From assembly GCA_017434555.1 (NCBI GenBank), contig JAFRFB010000006.1:1-64000 (forward strand): a stretch of DNA of 64,000 bases, given 5' to 3'. Made by a program: the position numbers and the translations under genes. The notes under the pieces were generated by a model. It saw only the letters and a list, made by a program, of their open reading frames with translations, was not told the origin of the DNA and made no database searches. Positions 10,049-18,089 of the stretch are shown here, piece after piece. Position 1 is the first letter of the stretch. Every line of letters begins with the position of its first letter. Source of the DNA: Methanobrevibacter sp. Its GTDB lineage: Archaea > Methanobacteriota > Methanobacteria > Methanobacteriales > Methanobacteriaceae.

Positions 10049-10561
10049 TCACCCCCTTATCCCGTATTGTTTTAAATATTTATTAAACCATTTTTCACAT
10101 TTATCTTTTATATCAATAACATAGGTGTCCCAATATCCTTGATTTGTTGATTCAAAATATTTTGCACCACCATTATAAGAATAAGAAAAATTTAAATCGG
10201 GGTCATTTAAAATTTGCATCATTACATTTCTAAAATCAGCACCTGTATCTCCACCGTGTGACATTTGGCTATTTCTCATATCGTCTTGAGGAGCAACCAA
10301 TTGACTTCCATCGAATACTAAAGACCTAACATATTGTTGTGTTGCTTTAGAAACATCATCTGATATTTTCCAACCAGAATAAAAACCACCCTGCTTATAA
10401 TATCTATCATATTCTCCTTTTGGAGCAGCATAAATAGTATTGTCTAAATGACCTAAAAAATCTTTTAACAAATCATTAGAAACGGCTTCTATGACCTGCT
10501 GCATAATACTATCAAAATAGGTTTTTAATTCTTGTTCATTATTAAAAATTTGTGTAGCCAT
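10049..10561 (-). CDS. Tail assembly protein upstream of tape measure
   Basis: 170 aa from ATG 10561 (AAAGGGGA upstream); an in-frame TTG further upstream overlaps that ribosome site and is less likely. Sits 7 nt before the tape measure, where the second tail-assembly chaperone is usual. It looks like a separate translated gene rather than a -1 frameshift extension of the gene before it, because a terminator-like hairpin and its own ribosome site intervene. Contains Tyr/Gly-rich stretches (YYKQGGFYSGWK). Function inferred. Confidence 0.6.
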   Translation of the reverse strand: MATQIFNNEQELKTYFDSIMQQVIEAVSNDLLKDFLGHLDNTIYAAPKGEYDRYYKQGGFYSGWKISDDVSKATQQYVRSLVFDGSQLVAPQDDMRNSQMSHGGDTGADFRNVMMQILNDPDLNFSYSYNGGAKYFESTNQGYWDTYVIDIKDKCEKWFNKYLKQYGIRG

Positions 10562-10601
10562 TAAGCCATCCCCTTTCAAATTTTGTTATTTTCTAAAAAA
10601 A

Positions 10602-10635
10602 AGAGGGCGTAGAATGTTATTCATTATCCCCCTCT
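10602..10635 (-). terminator. Hairpin with U-run overlapping a stop codon
   Basis: AGAGGG/CCCTCT arms with a T8 run after the stem on the minus strand; the stop codon of the gene ending at 10617 lies in the loop. Probably an attenuating rho-independent terminator between tail assembly genes and the tape measure. Confidence 0.65.
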
Positions 10636-11108
10636 AATTTATTATGTCCAACAATATCATCATATTTTTCTTTAACTTCTTTCCATTCTTCTGGTAACTT
10701 TTCCATAAGTTTATTCAAATCTTCTTGCTCTGGTAAATTATCAAGGAATCCTTTAATTTTATATAATATAGAACCTATAGAATTGCTTACCTCGTTAGCA
10801 GTTTTCCACATTAAATCATAAGCAAGTTGTGCATTTTTGATATCGTGTAACAAATTTTCGTGAACTCCGTGGCTAAATAATTCTTCAAATTGTTCATTAT
10901 TATCAATTTCATAATTTTCAATTGTTAAATAAAACAATCCAGCATAAAAGTTAATTTCCATATCAACTGGATTAAAAGCATAATCATCTATTAATCCTCC
11001 ACCCATATAAATTTTTATAGCTTCAGATACTAAATTTGATACTTGACCTCCAGTTAAAGCGTCTCTTTTTGTAGTATAATCATATCCATTGTAATTCACT
11101 TTTCCCAT
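10617..11108 (-). CDS. Putative tail assembly chaperone
   Basis: 163 aa. Predicted mostly helical with an acidic, helical C-terminus (LPEQEDLNKLMEKLPEEWKE). It lies two genes before the tape measure, the usual slot for gpG-like chaperones. The N-terminal phrase 'DALTGGQVSNLVSEAIKIYMGGG' type (Tyr, Gly, amphipathic) suits a protein that binds other tail proteins. No slippery heptamer was found near its 3' end. Assignment is from position. Confidence 0.5.
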   Translation of the reverse strand: MGKVNYNGYDYTTKRDALTGGQVSNLVSEAIKIYMGGGLIDDYAFNPVDMEINFYAGLFYLTIENYEIDNNEQFEELFSHGVHENLLHDIKNAQLAYDLMWKTANEVSNSIGSILYKIKGFLDNLPEQEDLNKLMEKLPEEWKEVKEKYDDIVGHNKLEGDNE

Positions 11109-11110
11109 AA

Positions 11111-11635
11111 TTAATCCTCCTTTTTTTCTAAATAATAAGCTCTGGCAATCAATATTGCCTCGGCAATATCATCATCGCTTTGTTTAGCTTTAGTGTCTCT
11201 GGTATAATAATTAAAATTTAATTTATATAATTCATTAACCTTGTCTACCGCTAAACGTTTTTGCGTTTCTCTTTTCATTCCTTCCCTAGTACCATTGTAT
11301 GTTCCAACAACCGAACGCCAAGAGGACGGAGAAAACGCGACACAAGGTAGACATTGTTCAAAACATAATCCTAATATGACTCCGTGTAGTATCGATAAAT
11401 CTTTACCTGTTTTTAAGTTTGAATGATTATTGACTGGTACGTCCTCAACAATAACTACCTTAATATCTTTTTTTTGACAAATATTTTTAAGATTAGAATA
11501 AATTTCTTTCATTCTATCTCTTATGTCATCAGAGTCAGTTTTAATTAACCCGTATTCAACCAAACCTCCATTGTTATAATCTATAATACTATAACCAGTT
11601 TTTTTAGTTGCAGCGTCAATCCCTAAAATATTCAT
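11111..11635 (-). CDS. RuvC-like Holliday junction resolvase
   Basis: 174 aa. RNase H fold with all catalytic motifs visible: GIDAATKKTG (Asp7), VVIVED (Glu64), the FSPSSWRSVVG motif (~101-111), and DDDIAEA (Asp155/Asp156 region). Matches the RuvC/poxvirus A22 and phage resolvase clan, which cleaves branched DNA before packaging. Its position inside the tail operon, 2 nt from the assembly chaperone, means it would be made late, when replicated concatemers need trimming. Confidence 0.88.
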   Translation of the reverse strand: MNILGIDAATKKTGYSIIDYNNGGLVEYGLIKTDSDDIRDRMKEIYSNLKNICQKKDIKVVIVEDVPVNNHSNLKTGKDLSILHGVILGLCFEQCLPCVAFSPSSWRSVVGTYNGTREGMKRETQKRLAVDKVNELYKLNFNYYTRDTKAKQSDDDIAEAILIARAYYLEKKED

Positions 11636-11641
11636 AACTCC

Positions 11642-11806
11642 TTATTTTCCTTTCAACATATCTCTCACCATCTTCTTATATTTCGCATCTTTCTCTATAT
11701 TTTCTTTAACAAATTCCCAAATCTGTTGCTTACAAACTCTAACAGAAACGGGCATTATTATAAATCCAATAAATAATAATGTTATTATAATCAATATGGT
11801 TTCCAA
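11642..11806 (-). CDS. Small single-span membrane protein (holin-like?)
   Basis: 54 aa starting at TTG 11806, after AAAAAAGGAG. One N-terminal membrane segment (ETILIITLLFIGFIIMP) is followed by a basic, charged helix ending KDMLKGK-like. The size and one-span topology, and its place beside another membrane protein and ahead of tail genes, fit a class III holin or a spanin-like helper; no lysin gene is visible in this window. Codon use matches neighbours. Confidence 0.6.
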   Translation of the reverse strand: METILIIITLLFIGFIIMPVSVRVCKQQIWEFVKENIEKDAKYKKMVRDMLKGK

Positions 11807-11814
11807 ATATTCAT

Positions 11815-12276
11815 CTACTCCTTTTTTGTGTCTACGTTAATATTCTCTTCCCATAATTTATGGATATAAGAATTTTGATGATAAACATTTGTATATTTAT
11901 CATAAGCTTCGTAAGCACGTTCTTCTTTCGAAGAAACATTTTTACCAGATTTAACGTCTGATATAAAATCTATAATTGCGTCTTTACACTGGTTTATTTC
12001 TAATGAATCAATCTTGTTGTTTAGTTTTTTATAATTCTCTTCCATCTTGCTGGACATTTCATCTCTGACTTGGTTCACATTACTATTAACACCATCAATT
12101 TTTTTGTCCATTTTTTTAATTTCTTCCAAAATAGGATTAATTTCTTTCTCGGTTCTATTCTTCTTGATTAAATTTATAAAGTAAATTATGAACTTCGCAA
12201 TTACTGTAATAGAACCTATTACACCAGCTATGGCAGCTAAAGCTATGGCTATTTGTCCTAAAGTTATTTGTCCCAT
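11815..12276 (-). CDS. Membrane-anchored coiled-coil protein (candidate holin)
   Basis: 153 aa. Residues ~5-38 form one or two membrane segments (IAIALAAIAGVIGSITVIAK...FIIYFINLI), followed by about 75 residues of coiled coil with Asp/Asn/Lys. The domain order resembles phage holins of the Bacillus type or membrane-linked tail proteins. It overlaps the ribosome site of the small membrane protein gene downstream, so the two may act together. Confidence 0.55.
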   Translation of the reverse strand: MGQITLGQIAIALAAIAGVIGSITVIAKFIIYFINLIKKNRTEKEINPILEEIKKMDKKIDGVNSNVNQVRDEMSSKMEENYKKLNNKIDSLEINQCKDAIIDFISDVKSGKNVSSKEERAYEAYDKYTNVYHQNSYIHKLWEENINVDTKKE

Positions 12277-12313
12277 AATTCAGCTCCTTTTGATTTTTCT
12301 AAAAAATAAAAAA

Positions 12314-12349
12314 GAAAGGGATAATTATAATTTAATTATATCCCCTTTC
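12314..12349 (-). terminator. Strong rho-independent terminator
   Basis: GAAAGGG ... CCCTTTC arms with an AT-rich inner stem (about 14 bp in all), followed on the minus strand by TTTTTTATTTTTT. The stop codon at 12325 sits in the hairpin. Likely ends or attenuates the capsid-to-tail-tube transcript. Confidence 0.8.
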
Positions 12350-12753
12350 TTATAAGTATTTATTTCGTTGATAACCTCATTTACTCCATTCTTATTGATA
12401 ATAAAGTATGATGGGGTTGCCAAGACAATCTCGTATTCAGACTCGGAATCATTAGGAATTTCAACATTAATCTCGTCTTCGCTTATTTCTTCAACTTCAT
12501 TAATGTTGTATGATTCATCGAAAGACTCAACGAATGCTCTTTCGTTATCATTGGCTAGTTTAGAATTTTTCTTTGCCATTTGTACTTCCTCCTTCTTCAA
12601 ATGAGTACAAGAGCGCCAATCTTCTGTATTAACAAGTTCTCTTTTAGTATTGCAATAACGTTGTTTCATACAAAATTGCCCGGTTTTGGAACAAAGAAGA
12701 CTTTGTTCCAAACCAGACTTCTTTAATTGGCTATAAGGACATTCTTCCTTCAT
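12325..12753 (-). CDS. Cys-rich protein with an internal second start
   Basis: 142 aa. The first ~55 residues carry many Cys (CPYS, C, C, RYC, C-T-H), plausibly a zinc module. An in-frame ATG at residue 59 (12579) is preceded by a near-perfect AGGAGG seven nucleotides away, so an 84-aa acidic form (SEDEINVEIPNDSESE) may be made too. The 3' end lies inside the terminator hairpin. Family unknown; the arrangement is between tail tube and membrane genes. Confidence 0.55.
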   Translation of the reverse strand: MKEECPYSQLKKSGLEQSLLCSKTGQFCMKQRYCNTKRELVNTEDWRSCTHLKKEEVQMAKKNSKLANDNERAFVESFDESYNINEVEEISEDEINVEIPNDSESEYEIVLATPSYFIINKNGVNEVINEINTYKKGDIIKL

Positions 12754-12759
12754 ATTTTA

Positions 12760-13794
12760 TTAAGCAACAGTTACAACAACGTTAGCGTCAATATCAGTCT
12801 TACCTGTAATAGTAGCTTTGATTGTTGCATCTCCAGCTGATACACCAGTAACTAAACCACTTGCGCTAACAGTAGCTTTTCCAGTTGCACTTGAAGCGAA
12901 TGTAATATTTGATGAATCAACTAAGAATGCAGCAGTTCCATTATTAGGTATTGCGAATACTTTTAATTGTTTTGTACCGGATACTGATAATGAGAAGTCT
13001 CCTCCTTCGATAGCTAATGCTACAACATTGTCATACCAATTTCTACCGTCTAAGATTTCAATAATTTCAGCATATATTGGTCTATTAGCCGTACATCCAC
13101 CATTGTTAGTTGGAGTATAAGATAATGCTCTTACTGATAATGGAGTTTGTGCAACTGAATCTGGAGTCATTGATAATGTAAATGCACCAGTCATTGAAGC
13201 CTTTGGAACATTAATTTGTAATGTACCAATTCTATTTGTTGTAGAATCAGAACTACATAATTGTGCCTCCATAACTAATCTAATTGTTGATGGTAACATA
13301 TCTGCATAAACTGTTACTTTTTGAGCAGCAGCATCAGTAGCATAATATCTTACACATACATCACCATTATAAGTATTATCAGCCATACTAAATGAACTTC
13401 CAGTAAATTCAACTCTTTGAACATTATCATCTTTGTCTGTTACCCAACCATATAAAGTTGTTCCAGAAATTCCTAATGGAGTTTTACTTACAGAACCAGC
13501 ACCAGCAGTTACTGTTACAGTTTCAGTAGTCCAAACATTTGCTCCAGTAGTGATAGCAGAACCAACGTTTAATGCTAAGTATGGTAATGAAAATTGAGCT
13601 TCATTGATTGTGATATTCATTTCAGCTGTATGATAATAAATATATTGTAATTGGTTTCCTTGTCCAGCTCTTACATCAGTATTAGCTAAAGTTGTTTCAA
13701 TAGAACTGTCCATTAATGTAGTACCAGTAAATAATAAATTGTCATTTGAATCATATCCAAAAACATTGGCAGTTGAAACTAAGAACTTTTTCAT
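12760..13794 (-). CDS. Major tail tube protein with C-terminal Ig-like (BIG2) domain
   Basis: 344 aa. Starts MKKFLVSTANVFGYDSNDNLLFTGTTL, a typical tail tube/major tail opening. The body is beta-rich. Residues ~275-344 form a BIG2-like domain with the VTVSASGLVTGVSAGDA-type signature (abbreviated here), which is displayed on the tail outside in other phages. Strong AAAGGAGG ribosome site. Preceded by a 150-nt leader with a 30-bp hairpin (see findings). Expected to be the most abundant tail product. Confidence 0.8.
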   Translation of the reverse strand: MKKFLVSTANVFGYDSNDNLLFTGTTLMDSSIETTLANTDVRAGQGNQLQYIYYHTAEMNITINEAQFSLPYLALNVGSAITTGANVWTTETVTVTAGAGSVSKTPLGISGTTLYGWVTDKDDNVQRVEFTGSSFSMADNTYNGDVCVRYYATDAAAQKVTVYADMLPSTIRLVMEAQLCSSDSTTNRIGTLQINVPKASMTGAFTLSMTPDSVAQTPLSVRALSYTPTNNGGCTANRPIYAEIIEILDGRNWYDNVVALAIEGGDFSLSVSGTKQLKVFAIPNNGTAAFLVDSSNITFASSATGKATVSASGLVTGVSAGDATIKATITGKTDIDANVVVTVA

Positions 13795-13863
13795 TGTTAT
13801 TCCTCCTTTAAATTATTTTTATAAAAAAAGAAACTTTTTTATAGCCTCTTTAATTATTTTTTT

Positions 13864-13932
13864 TCATCAATTCCTTGGATTATAATTATAATCACTATTC
13901 CAAATTATAACCATAATTCAAAGAATTGATGA
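13864..13932 (-). repeat. Long near-perfect hairpin in leader of tail-tube gene
   Basis: The arms TCATCAATTC (13923-13932 when read as transcript) and GAATTGATGA (13864-13873) begin a stem that continues inward for about 30 pairs with one mismatch and a few G-U pairs. On the minus strand it is followed by an A-rich run, not U-rich, so it is not an intrinsic terminator. A second short hairpin (AAAAAAG...CTTTTTT, ~13823-13846) lies between it and the gene. Confidence 0.7.
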
Positions 13933-13943
13933 TTATAATTGTT

Positions 13944-14714
13944 TTATTTATTAATATTATCAATTTTATTATGCATTTCTTCGGCATCAACTTTAACTTC
14001 TTCATATTTATCAGATTTAGTTAAATCAGCCATCCAATGTTTGAATGGATTTCCATCTTTAAAAGATACCATTCCAGACATCTCGGCACTCTTATAAATT
14101 TGATAATGTAATTTATAATCTACGCGCTCTAATATTTTAGAAAACTTTCTAATTGTTAAATTATATATATCTTCTAACTTCATAGATGTAGATATTAAAA
14201 CGCAAATCATTTGTTCTTCTAAAGAACACATTTTATAAGCATTTTGTTGCATTTTGTAACCCATTGCTTTATCCATTGCGTCTCTAACTTCTTTTTGAAT
14301 AGAGTCATCTATATGTTCAATTCCGTTTTGTTTAAATATAATATCCACTATATTATCAAAATCGGTTGATGTATAGGTTTCCCCTTTTATTTTTAATAAC
14401 GCCTTACCTTTTTCATCGGTACCAAAATAATAATCATTATCATCATTATTATGGAGAACCATCTTAAGTAATTCTTTAAGCATATATAAATAAGGTAAAT
14501 TTGGTGTTGCATTTACTAAATAATAAAGAAATTCAAGATATGTCATACTGATTACTTTAGCATCTGGTGTGCTATTTTTATCTAATAATAAACTTTGAAC
14601 ATACAAATGAAATGGTAAATAATCGTTCATTAAAACTGGATATATTTCCAATCCTTTATATTTAACTGGTTTATCATAAAATAAACAATATTCTAAACTA
14701 TCAGATATATTCAT
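13944..14714 (-). CDS. Unknown protein of connector/tail region
   Basis: 256 aa, helical. Shares a 1-nt stop-start junction with the gene upstream (14714). Residues ~165-200 contain a cysteine-containing helix pair (LEEQMICVLISTSMKLEDIYNL) and the sequence ends with charged coiled coil (YEEVKVDAEEMHNKIDNIN). No motif names it. Its place before the tail tube suggests a tail-completion or tube-associated protein. Confidence 0.5.
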   Translation of the reverse strand: MNISDSLEYCLFYDKPVKYKGLEIYPVLMNDYLPFHLYVQSLLLDKNSTPDAKVISMTYLEFLYYLVNATPNLPYLYMLKELLKMVLHNNDDNDYYFGTDEKGKALLKIKGETYTSTDFDNIVDIIFKQNGIEHIDDSIQKEVRDAMDKAMGYKMQQNAYKMCSLEEQMICVLISTSMKLEDIYNLTIRKFSKILERVDYKLHYQIYKSAEMSGMVSFKDGNPFKHWMADLTKSDKYEEVKVDAEEMHNKIDNINK

Positions 14715-15274
14715 TATGACAAATTAACTCCCATTGTTATAACTTTACCTTTATAAGGCTTTTCACCTATGGTTGCTATTCTGCTATATCTATTGGCGCC
14801 CATATCAAAATATAAAACTCCAACACCATTAACTTCAACACCATTTAATACTTTTATTAAAGCTTGAATGATAGTATCAAGCCTTGTTGTATAATCAGAT
14901 AAATGATTAATTTGAGAATGAATTAAAACTTCTAGGTTTACACAACAAATTCCATACGTCCTAGTTGTTGGATATACGGCAGCAGGATAAATTCTTAAAA
15001 AACTCTTTTCTTTATTTGTTGCTTCGTCCATAAAGTAATCAAGATAAACATTAAAATTATCTTGCCCATTCATTCCGTTATAAATCATTTTGGCCTTTTC
15101 ATCTCTTGTTAAGTTTGGTTTTTCCCAAGCATCTGAATCATTATATTTTAATAACTTCCAAATAATTTCTGCATCAGGATTAGTCATTAAATGTTCTATA
15201 ATATTATAACTCAAAGTTGGCATAACATCATATGTTGCATAAGCATCTTTGACCATTTTCATATCATATGCCAT
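14714..15274 (-). CDS. Putative tail terminator/completion protein
   Basis: 186 aa. The size, the small basic C-terminus (YKGKVITMGVNLS) and the location after the head-tail connectors and before the tail tube fit the tail-completion protein (Lambda gpU / SPP1 gp17 position). Overlaps both neighbours by 1 nt. Fold not recognised from sequence alone. Confidence 0.45.
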   Translation of the reverse strand: MAYDMKMVKDAYATYDVMPTLSYNIIEHLMTNPDAEIIWKLLKYNDSDAWEKPNLTRDEKAKMIYNGMNGQDNFNVYLDYFMDEATNKEKSFLRIYPAAVYPTTRTYGICCVNLEVLIHSQINHLSDYTTRLDTIIQALIKVLNGVEVNGVGVLYFDMGANRYSRIATIGEKPYKGKVITMGVNLS

Positions 15275-16563
15275 TAATATAACCCCCTTAATGTAAATTC
15301 AAATACTTTAACAATATTTTCATCATCATAAGAACATTGAACTTTAACTTTATTCTTTAAATATTTAAATTTGTTTTTAATTGTAAAACTATTACCATTA
15401 ATAACTATAGAATAATTATCTTTTGGAACACCTTCACTAACATCAACAATGTTTAAAGAATTTCCTTGAATAATTCCATTCTTATATAAAGAAGCATTTA
15501 TAGTTATTTCTTCTTTTTCTAAAATATAATCAATATCTGGATTAATTAAAATATCATAATTATCGCCGGCTTGACTATCTAAAATGTTAATAATTATTTC
15601 TCCACGTACACTTTCATTATCCGCCATTTTAACAATTACGCCAACTTCCCCAGGAGATATTCCAGTAATTTGATTATTGCTAATAGTTGCAATATTTTCA
15701 TCCGTAGATTCCCATATAACTTCCTTATCAACAATATTTTTACCATTATATACAACAGCATTCAAACTCATAGAAGCTCCAACGTTCAAATATGTATTAT
15801 TTTCACTAATATCTATACTATAATTAAATCTTTCAGCATTAGCGAAACCATTTTCGATATCATCTTCTTGATAATTGATTTCATATTCTTCAACATAAAA
15901 TTGTGTTAAAGTTGGAGAATTATCATCTCCCGTAATAGTATTTAATGAATTACCAAAACCTCCGGCATATAACCTAAACCCAATTCGTTGCTCTGGAACA
16001 CCAAATAAGAATCTATCGTTAGGTTTTAATTTTACAGTCCTACTATTACGTTGACACCATATATATTGTTCTGCTTTACCAGTGACAATAGTCATAGTAT
16101 CATTATTATTTGTAAATCTTAACACTTGGTCTAAAATGCAAGGTTCATAAATTTTATTCCCATTTTCATCAAAAAATCTTAATGTATTATTGCACCTACG
16201 AACTTCGGCACTTGTAGATAAACCAGAACCCTTATCAACATTAATGACTAAATAATAATTTTTACCCCATTTAAATTTCATACCATAATATGGTTCTGGG
16301 AAATCCGGTGTAAAAATAAATACTTGAAAGTCATCTCCAACTTGAATACCAGTATTATAATTTACAACAGGCTCTACCCTTACCATAGGTATTGGTTTAA
16401 AATCCCTTGTTCCATAATGAACTTCATATTCTATTTCGTTATATTTAACATTTGGTGCATTATCAAATGTTTGGTCACTAATAGCAACAAAATCATCATA
16501 ATAAGCCTTTGTAGGATTCGTGTTTCTTATAGATTGACTAGCCTTGTAATACTTCATCGACAT
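15274..16563 (-). CDS. Head-tail connector protein with Ig-like (BIG2) domain
   Basis: 429 aa. Residues 1-235 are a beta-rich domain typical of gut Firmicutes phage connectors (W-G-K-N-Y-Y-L-V-I). Residues ~250-330 contain a BIG2-type Ig domain with the VVYNGKNIVDKEVIWESTD ... GEVGVIVKMAD pattern. This is the second BIG2-carrying structural gene in the window. GAGGT lies 8 nt before ATG 16563, and the first 26 nt overlap the preceding gene. Confidence 0.5.
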   Translation of the reverse strand: MSMKYYKASQSIRNTNPTKAYYDDFVAISDQTFDNAPNVKYNEIEYEVHYGTRDFKPIPMVRVEPVVNYNTGIQVGDDFQVFIFTPDFPEPYYGMKFKWGKNYYLVINVDKGSGLSTSAEVRRCNNTLRFFDENGNKIYEPCILDQVLRFTNNNDTMTIVTGKAEQYIWCQRNSRTVKLKPNDRFLFGVPEQRIGFRLYAGGFGNSLNTITGDDNSPTLTQFYVEEYEINYQEDDIENGFANAERFNYSIDISENNTYLNVGASMSLNAVVYNGKNIVDKEVIWESTDENIATISNNQITGISPGEVGVIVKMADNESVRGEIIINILDSQAGDNYDILINPDIDYILEKEEITINASLYKNGIIQGNSLNIVDVSEGVPKDNYSIVINGNSFTIKNKFKYLKNKVKVQCSYDDENIVKVFEFTLRGLY

Positions 16564-16909
16564 TTTTTGTTACCTCGTCCTTCATACTATTAATTAAATT
16601 AGTACAATGATTGACAATATATTTAACCCTATCGTGCTCATCGGCATTAAATTTTTTCATACCTTCAATCATATAAACAAGTTCAACATAATATTGATTG
16701 TCTTTCCATAATTCACTAGCACCAAGTAATTTAGTACTTAAAAATAAAAGATGTTTTTGATAATTTTCATAAGCTTCATCGCGGGAATATGCGATTTCGC
16801 CATTTTTATTTTTCCCCTCAAATATTGGCAGTGTTTTCCAACATTGATTAATTAATATAGTTAATGATTCTATGGTAGATTTTTCATCTAAATTAAAATC
16901 ATATTTCAT
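16538..16909 (-). CDS. Head-tail junction protein (unknown)
   Basis: 123 aa, helical and acidic, without recognisable motif. Overlaps the connector gene by 26 nt downstream and abuts the next by 1 nt upstream. By order it is a second connector or head-completion factor. Confidence 0.5.
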   Translation of the reverse strand: MKYDFNLDEKSTIESLTILINQCWKTLPIFEGKNKNGEIAYSRDEAYENYQKHLLFLSTKLLGASELWKDNQYYVELVYMIEGMKKFNADEHDRVKYIVNHCTNLINSMKDEVTKNVDEVLQG

Positions 16910-17355
16910 TATGTTAAAGCGTGCTCATTTAACCAATTAGATTTGCTGAAACTATATGTAGTTTTCTTTGTAGCAACTTCCTCGATTAACTGATTTCTCC
17001 TATTTATTTTAGCATTTAAATTATTAGCCTCAGAATATCTATGAGCCTCTTTATTATTTTGCATCATACCGGTGATTTGCCTAACATCATTTATTTCTTT
17101 ATCAAGCCAAGCTATAACTGTATAATCAGCAAGAATGCTTTTTTCAATTTCTGATAATTCAAAATTAAAAACTCTTTCCTCATCATTTCTATTAGATAAG
17201 TCGTGTTTACAATTTTCAAAATTGGCTAATCCTCTTACCATAAAGCTTTCTAACACTATATTAAAATCTTTTGGGGAATCCACTGATAATCTATTCAAAT
17301 GATAATCTTCAATGGAAACTAAAGCGAGGTCTAATATATCGTCATATGATGTCAT
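16909..17355 (-). CDS. Putative head-tail adaptor
   Basis: 148 aa, all helical (residues ~60-110 rich in Glu/Lys/Asn). Its length and location after the capsid gene resemble HK97 gp6-like adaptors that bind the portal. Shares 1 nt with the following gene. The N-terminus MTSYDDILDLALVSIED matches an adaptor helix. Confidence 0.5.
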   Translation of the reverse strand: MTSYDDILDLALVSIEDYHLNRLSVDSPKDFNIVLESFMVRGLANFENCKHDLSNRNDEERVFNFELSEIEKSILADYTVIAWLDKEINDVRQITGMMQNNKEAHRYSEANNLNAKINRRNQLIEEVATKKTTYSFSKSNWLNEHALT

Positions 17356-17369
17356 ATATGTACCTCCTT

Positions 17370-18017
17370 CTATTTATTTATATCTTTAAATATTTCTTGT
17401 TTATTCTTTACATCTGCCACAATGTCTATATTCATATCATCATTTAAAATTTGAACAATATTCATATCTACACTTTTAGCATCTTTTTCTAACTTTTCGA
17501 ATATAATTCCTCTTAAAGTTTCTTTTTGATTTTTAGTCATACTTTTAAAAATTTTTTCAAAAGTATTTCTATCTTCTTCAAAAATTTTGTTCATTTCTTC
17601 ATAACTTAATAGTTTCTTATATACATTTGCCAATCTTTGACTTTGAACGACGTCTTCGTCATTAATAAAAACGTTTCCACCCTCAATGAACTTTTTATTA
17701 TTTCTAATAATTTTTTTTAAATCATCATATGGTACTGTTTGTTCTTCTCCATAATTATGAAAAGTATAAATAACCCCCTGACCATATCCTTCTGTTGAAA
17801 GATTTAATTCACCGACTGTTAACGATGTAAGGGTAACATCTTTATTATTTTCATTAACATTTGTAATATATTGTATATTACTTGGTTGAGAATTGGCAGT
17901 TAGATTTTTAATCATTTCTTCCATTTCTTTCATATGCTTTTGCATATCTTCATAATCTTTTTTACTAATAGTTTCTTTAGTTGTTGTTTTTTTTGTATTT
18001 GACTTCGTATTTGCCAT
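17370..18017 (-). CDS. Coiled-coil head protein of unknown function
   Basis: 215 aa. Basic Lys/Thr-rich N-terminus (ANTKSNTKKTTTKETISKK), then a coiled coil, then an N/E-rich C-half. Another ATG two codons upstream is possible; ATG at 18017 was chosen because it gives MANTKS. It lies right after the capsid terminator, so it may be made in smaller amounts than the capsid. No family recognised. Confidence 0.5.
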   Translation of the reverse strand: MANTKSNTKKTTTKETISKKDYEDMQKHMKEMEEMIKNLTANSQPSNIQYITNVNENNKDVTLTSLTVGELNLSTEGYGQGVIYTFHNYGEEQTVPYDDLKKIIRNNKKFIEGGNVFINDEDVVQSQRLANVYKKLLSYEEMNKIFEEDRNTFEKIFKSMTKNQKETLRGIIFEKLEKDAKSVDMNIVQILNDDMNIDIVADVKNKQEIFKDINK

Positions 18018-18048
18018 AATCATATCTCTCCTTTTTTACTAAAAATAA

Positions 18049-18068
18049 GAGGGGCTTTTATACCCCTC
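18049..18068 (-). terminator. Hairpin after capsid gene
   Basis: Minus strand GAGGGG - 8 nt loop - CCCTCT then TTATTTTTAG. Probably an attenuator that limits read-through from the abundant capsid mRNA into the connector genes. Confidence 0.7.
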
Positions 18069-18089
18069 AAATAATATACTCTCTTAAAA

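Noticed and set aside
10049-11108. Programmed -1 frameshift between tail assembly genes
   Set aside because: No slippery heptamer at the end of the upstream gene; a hairpin with U-run and a separate ribosome site separate them.
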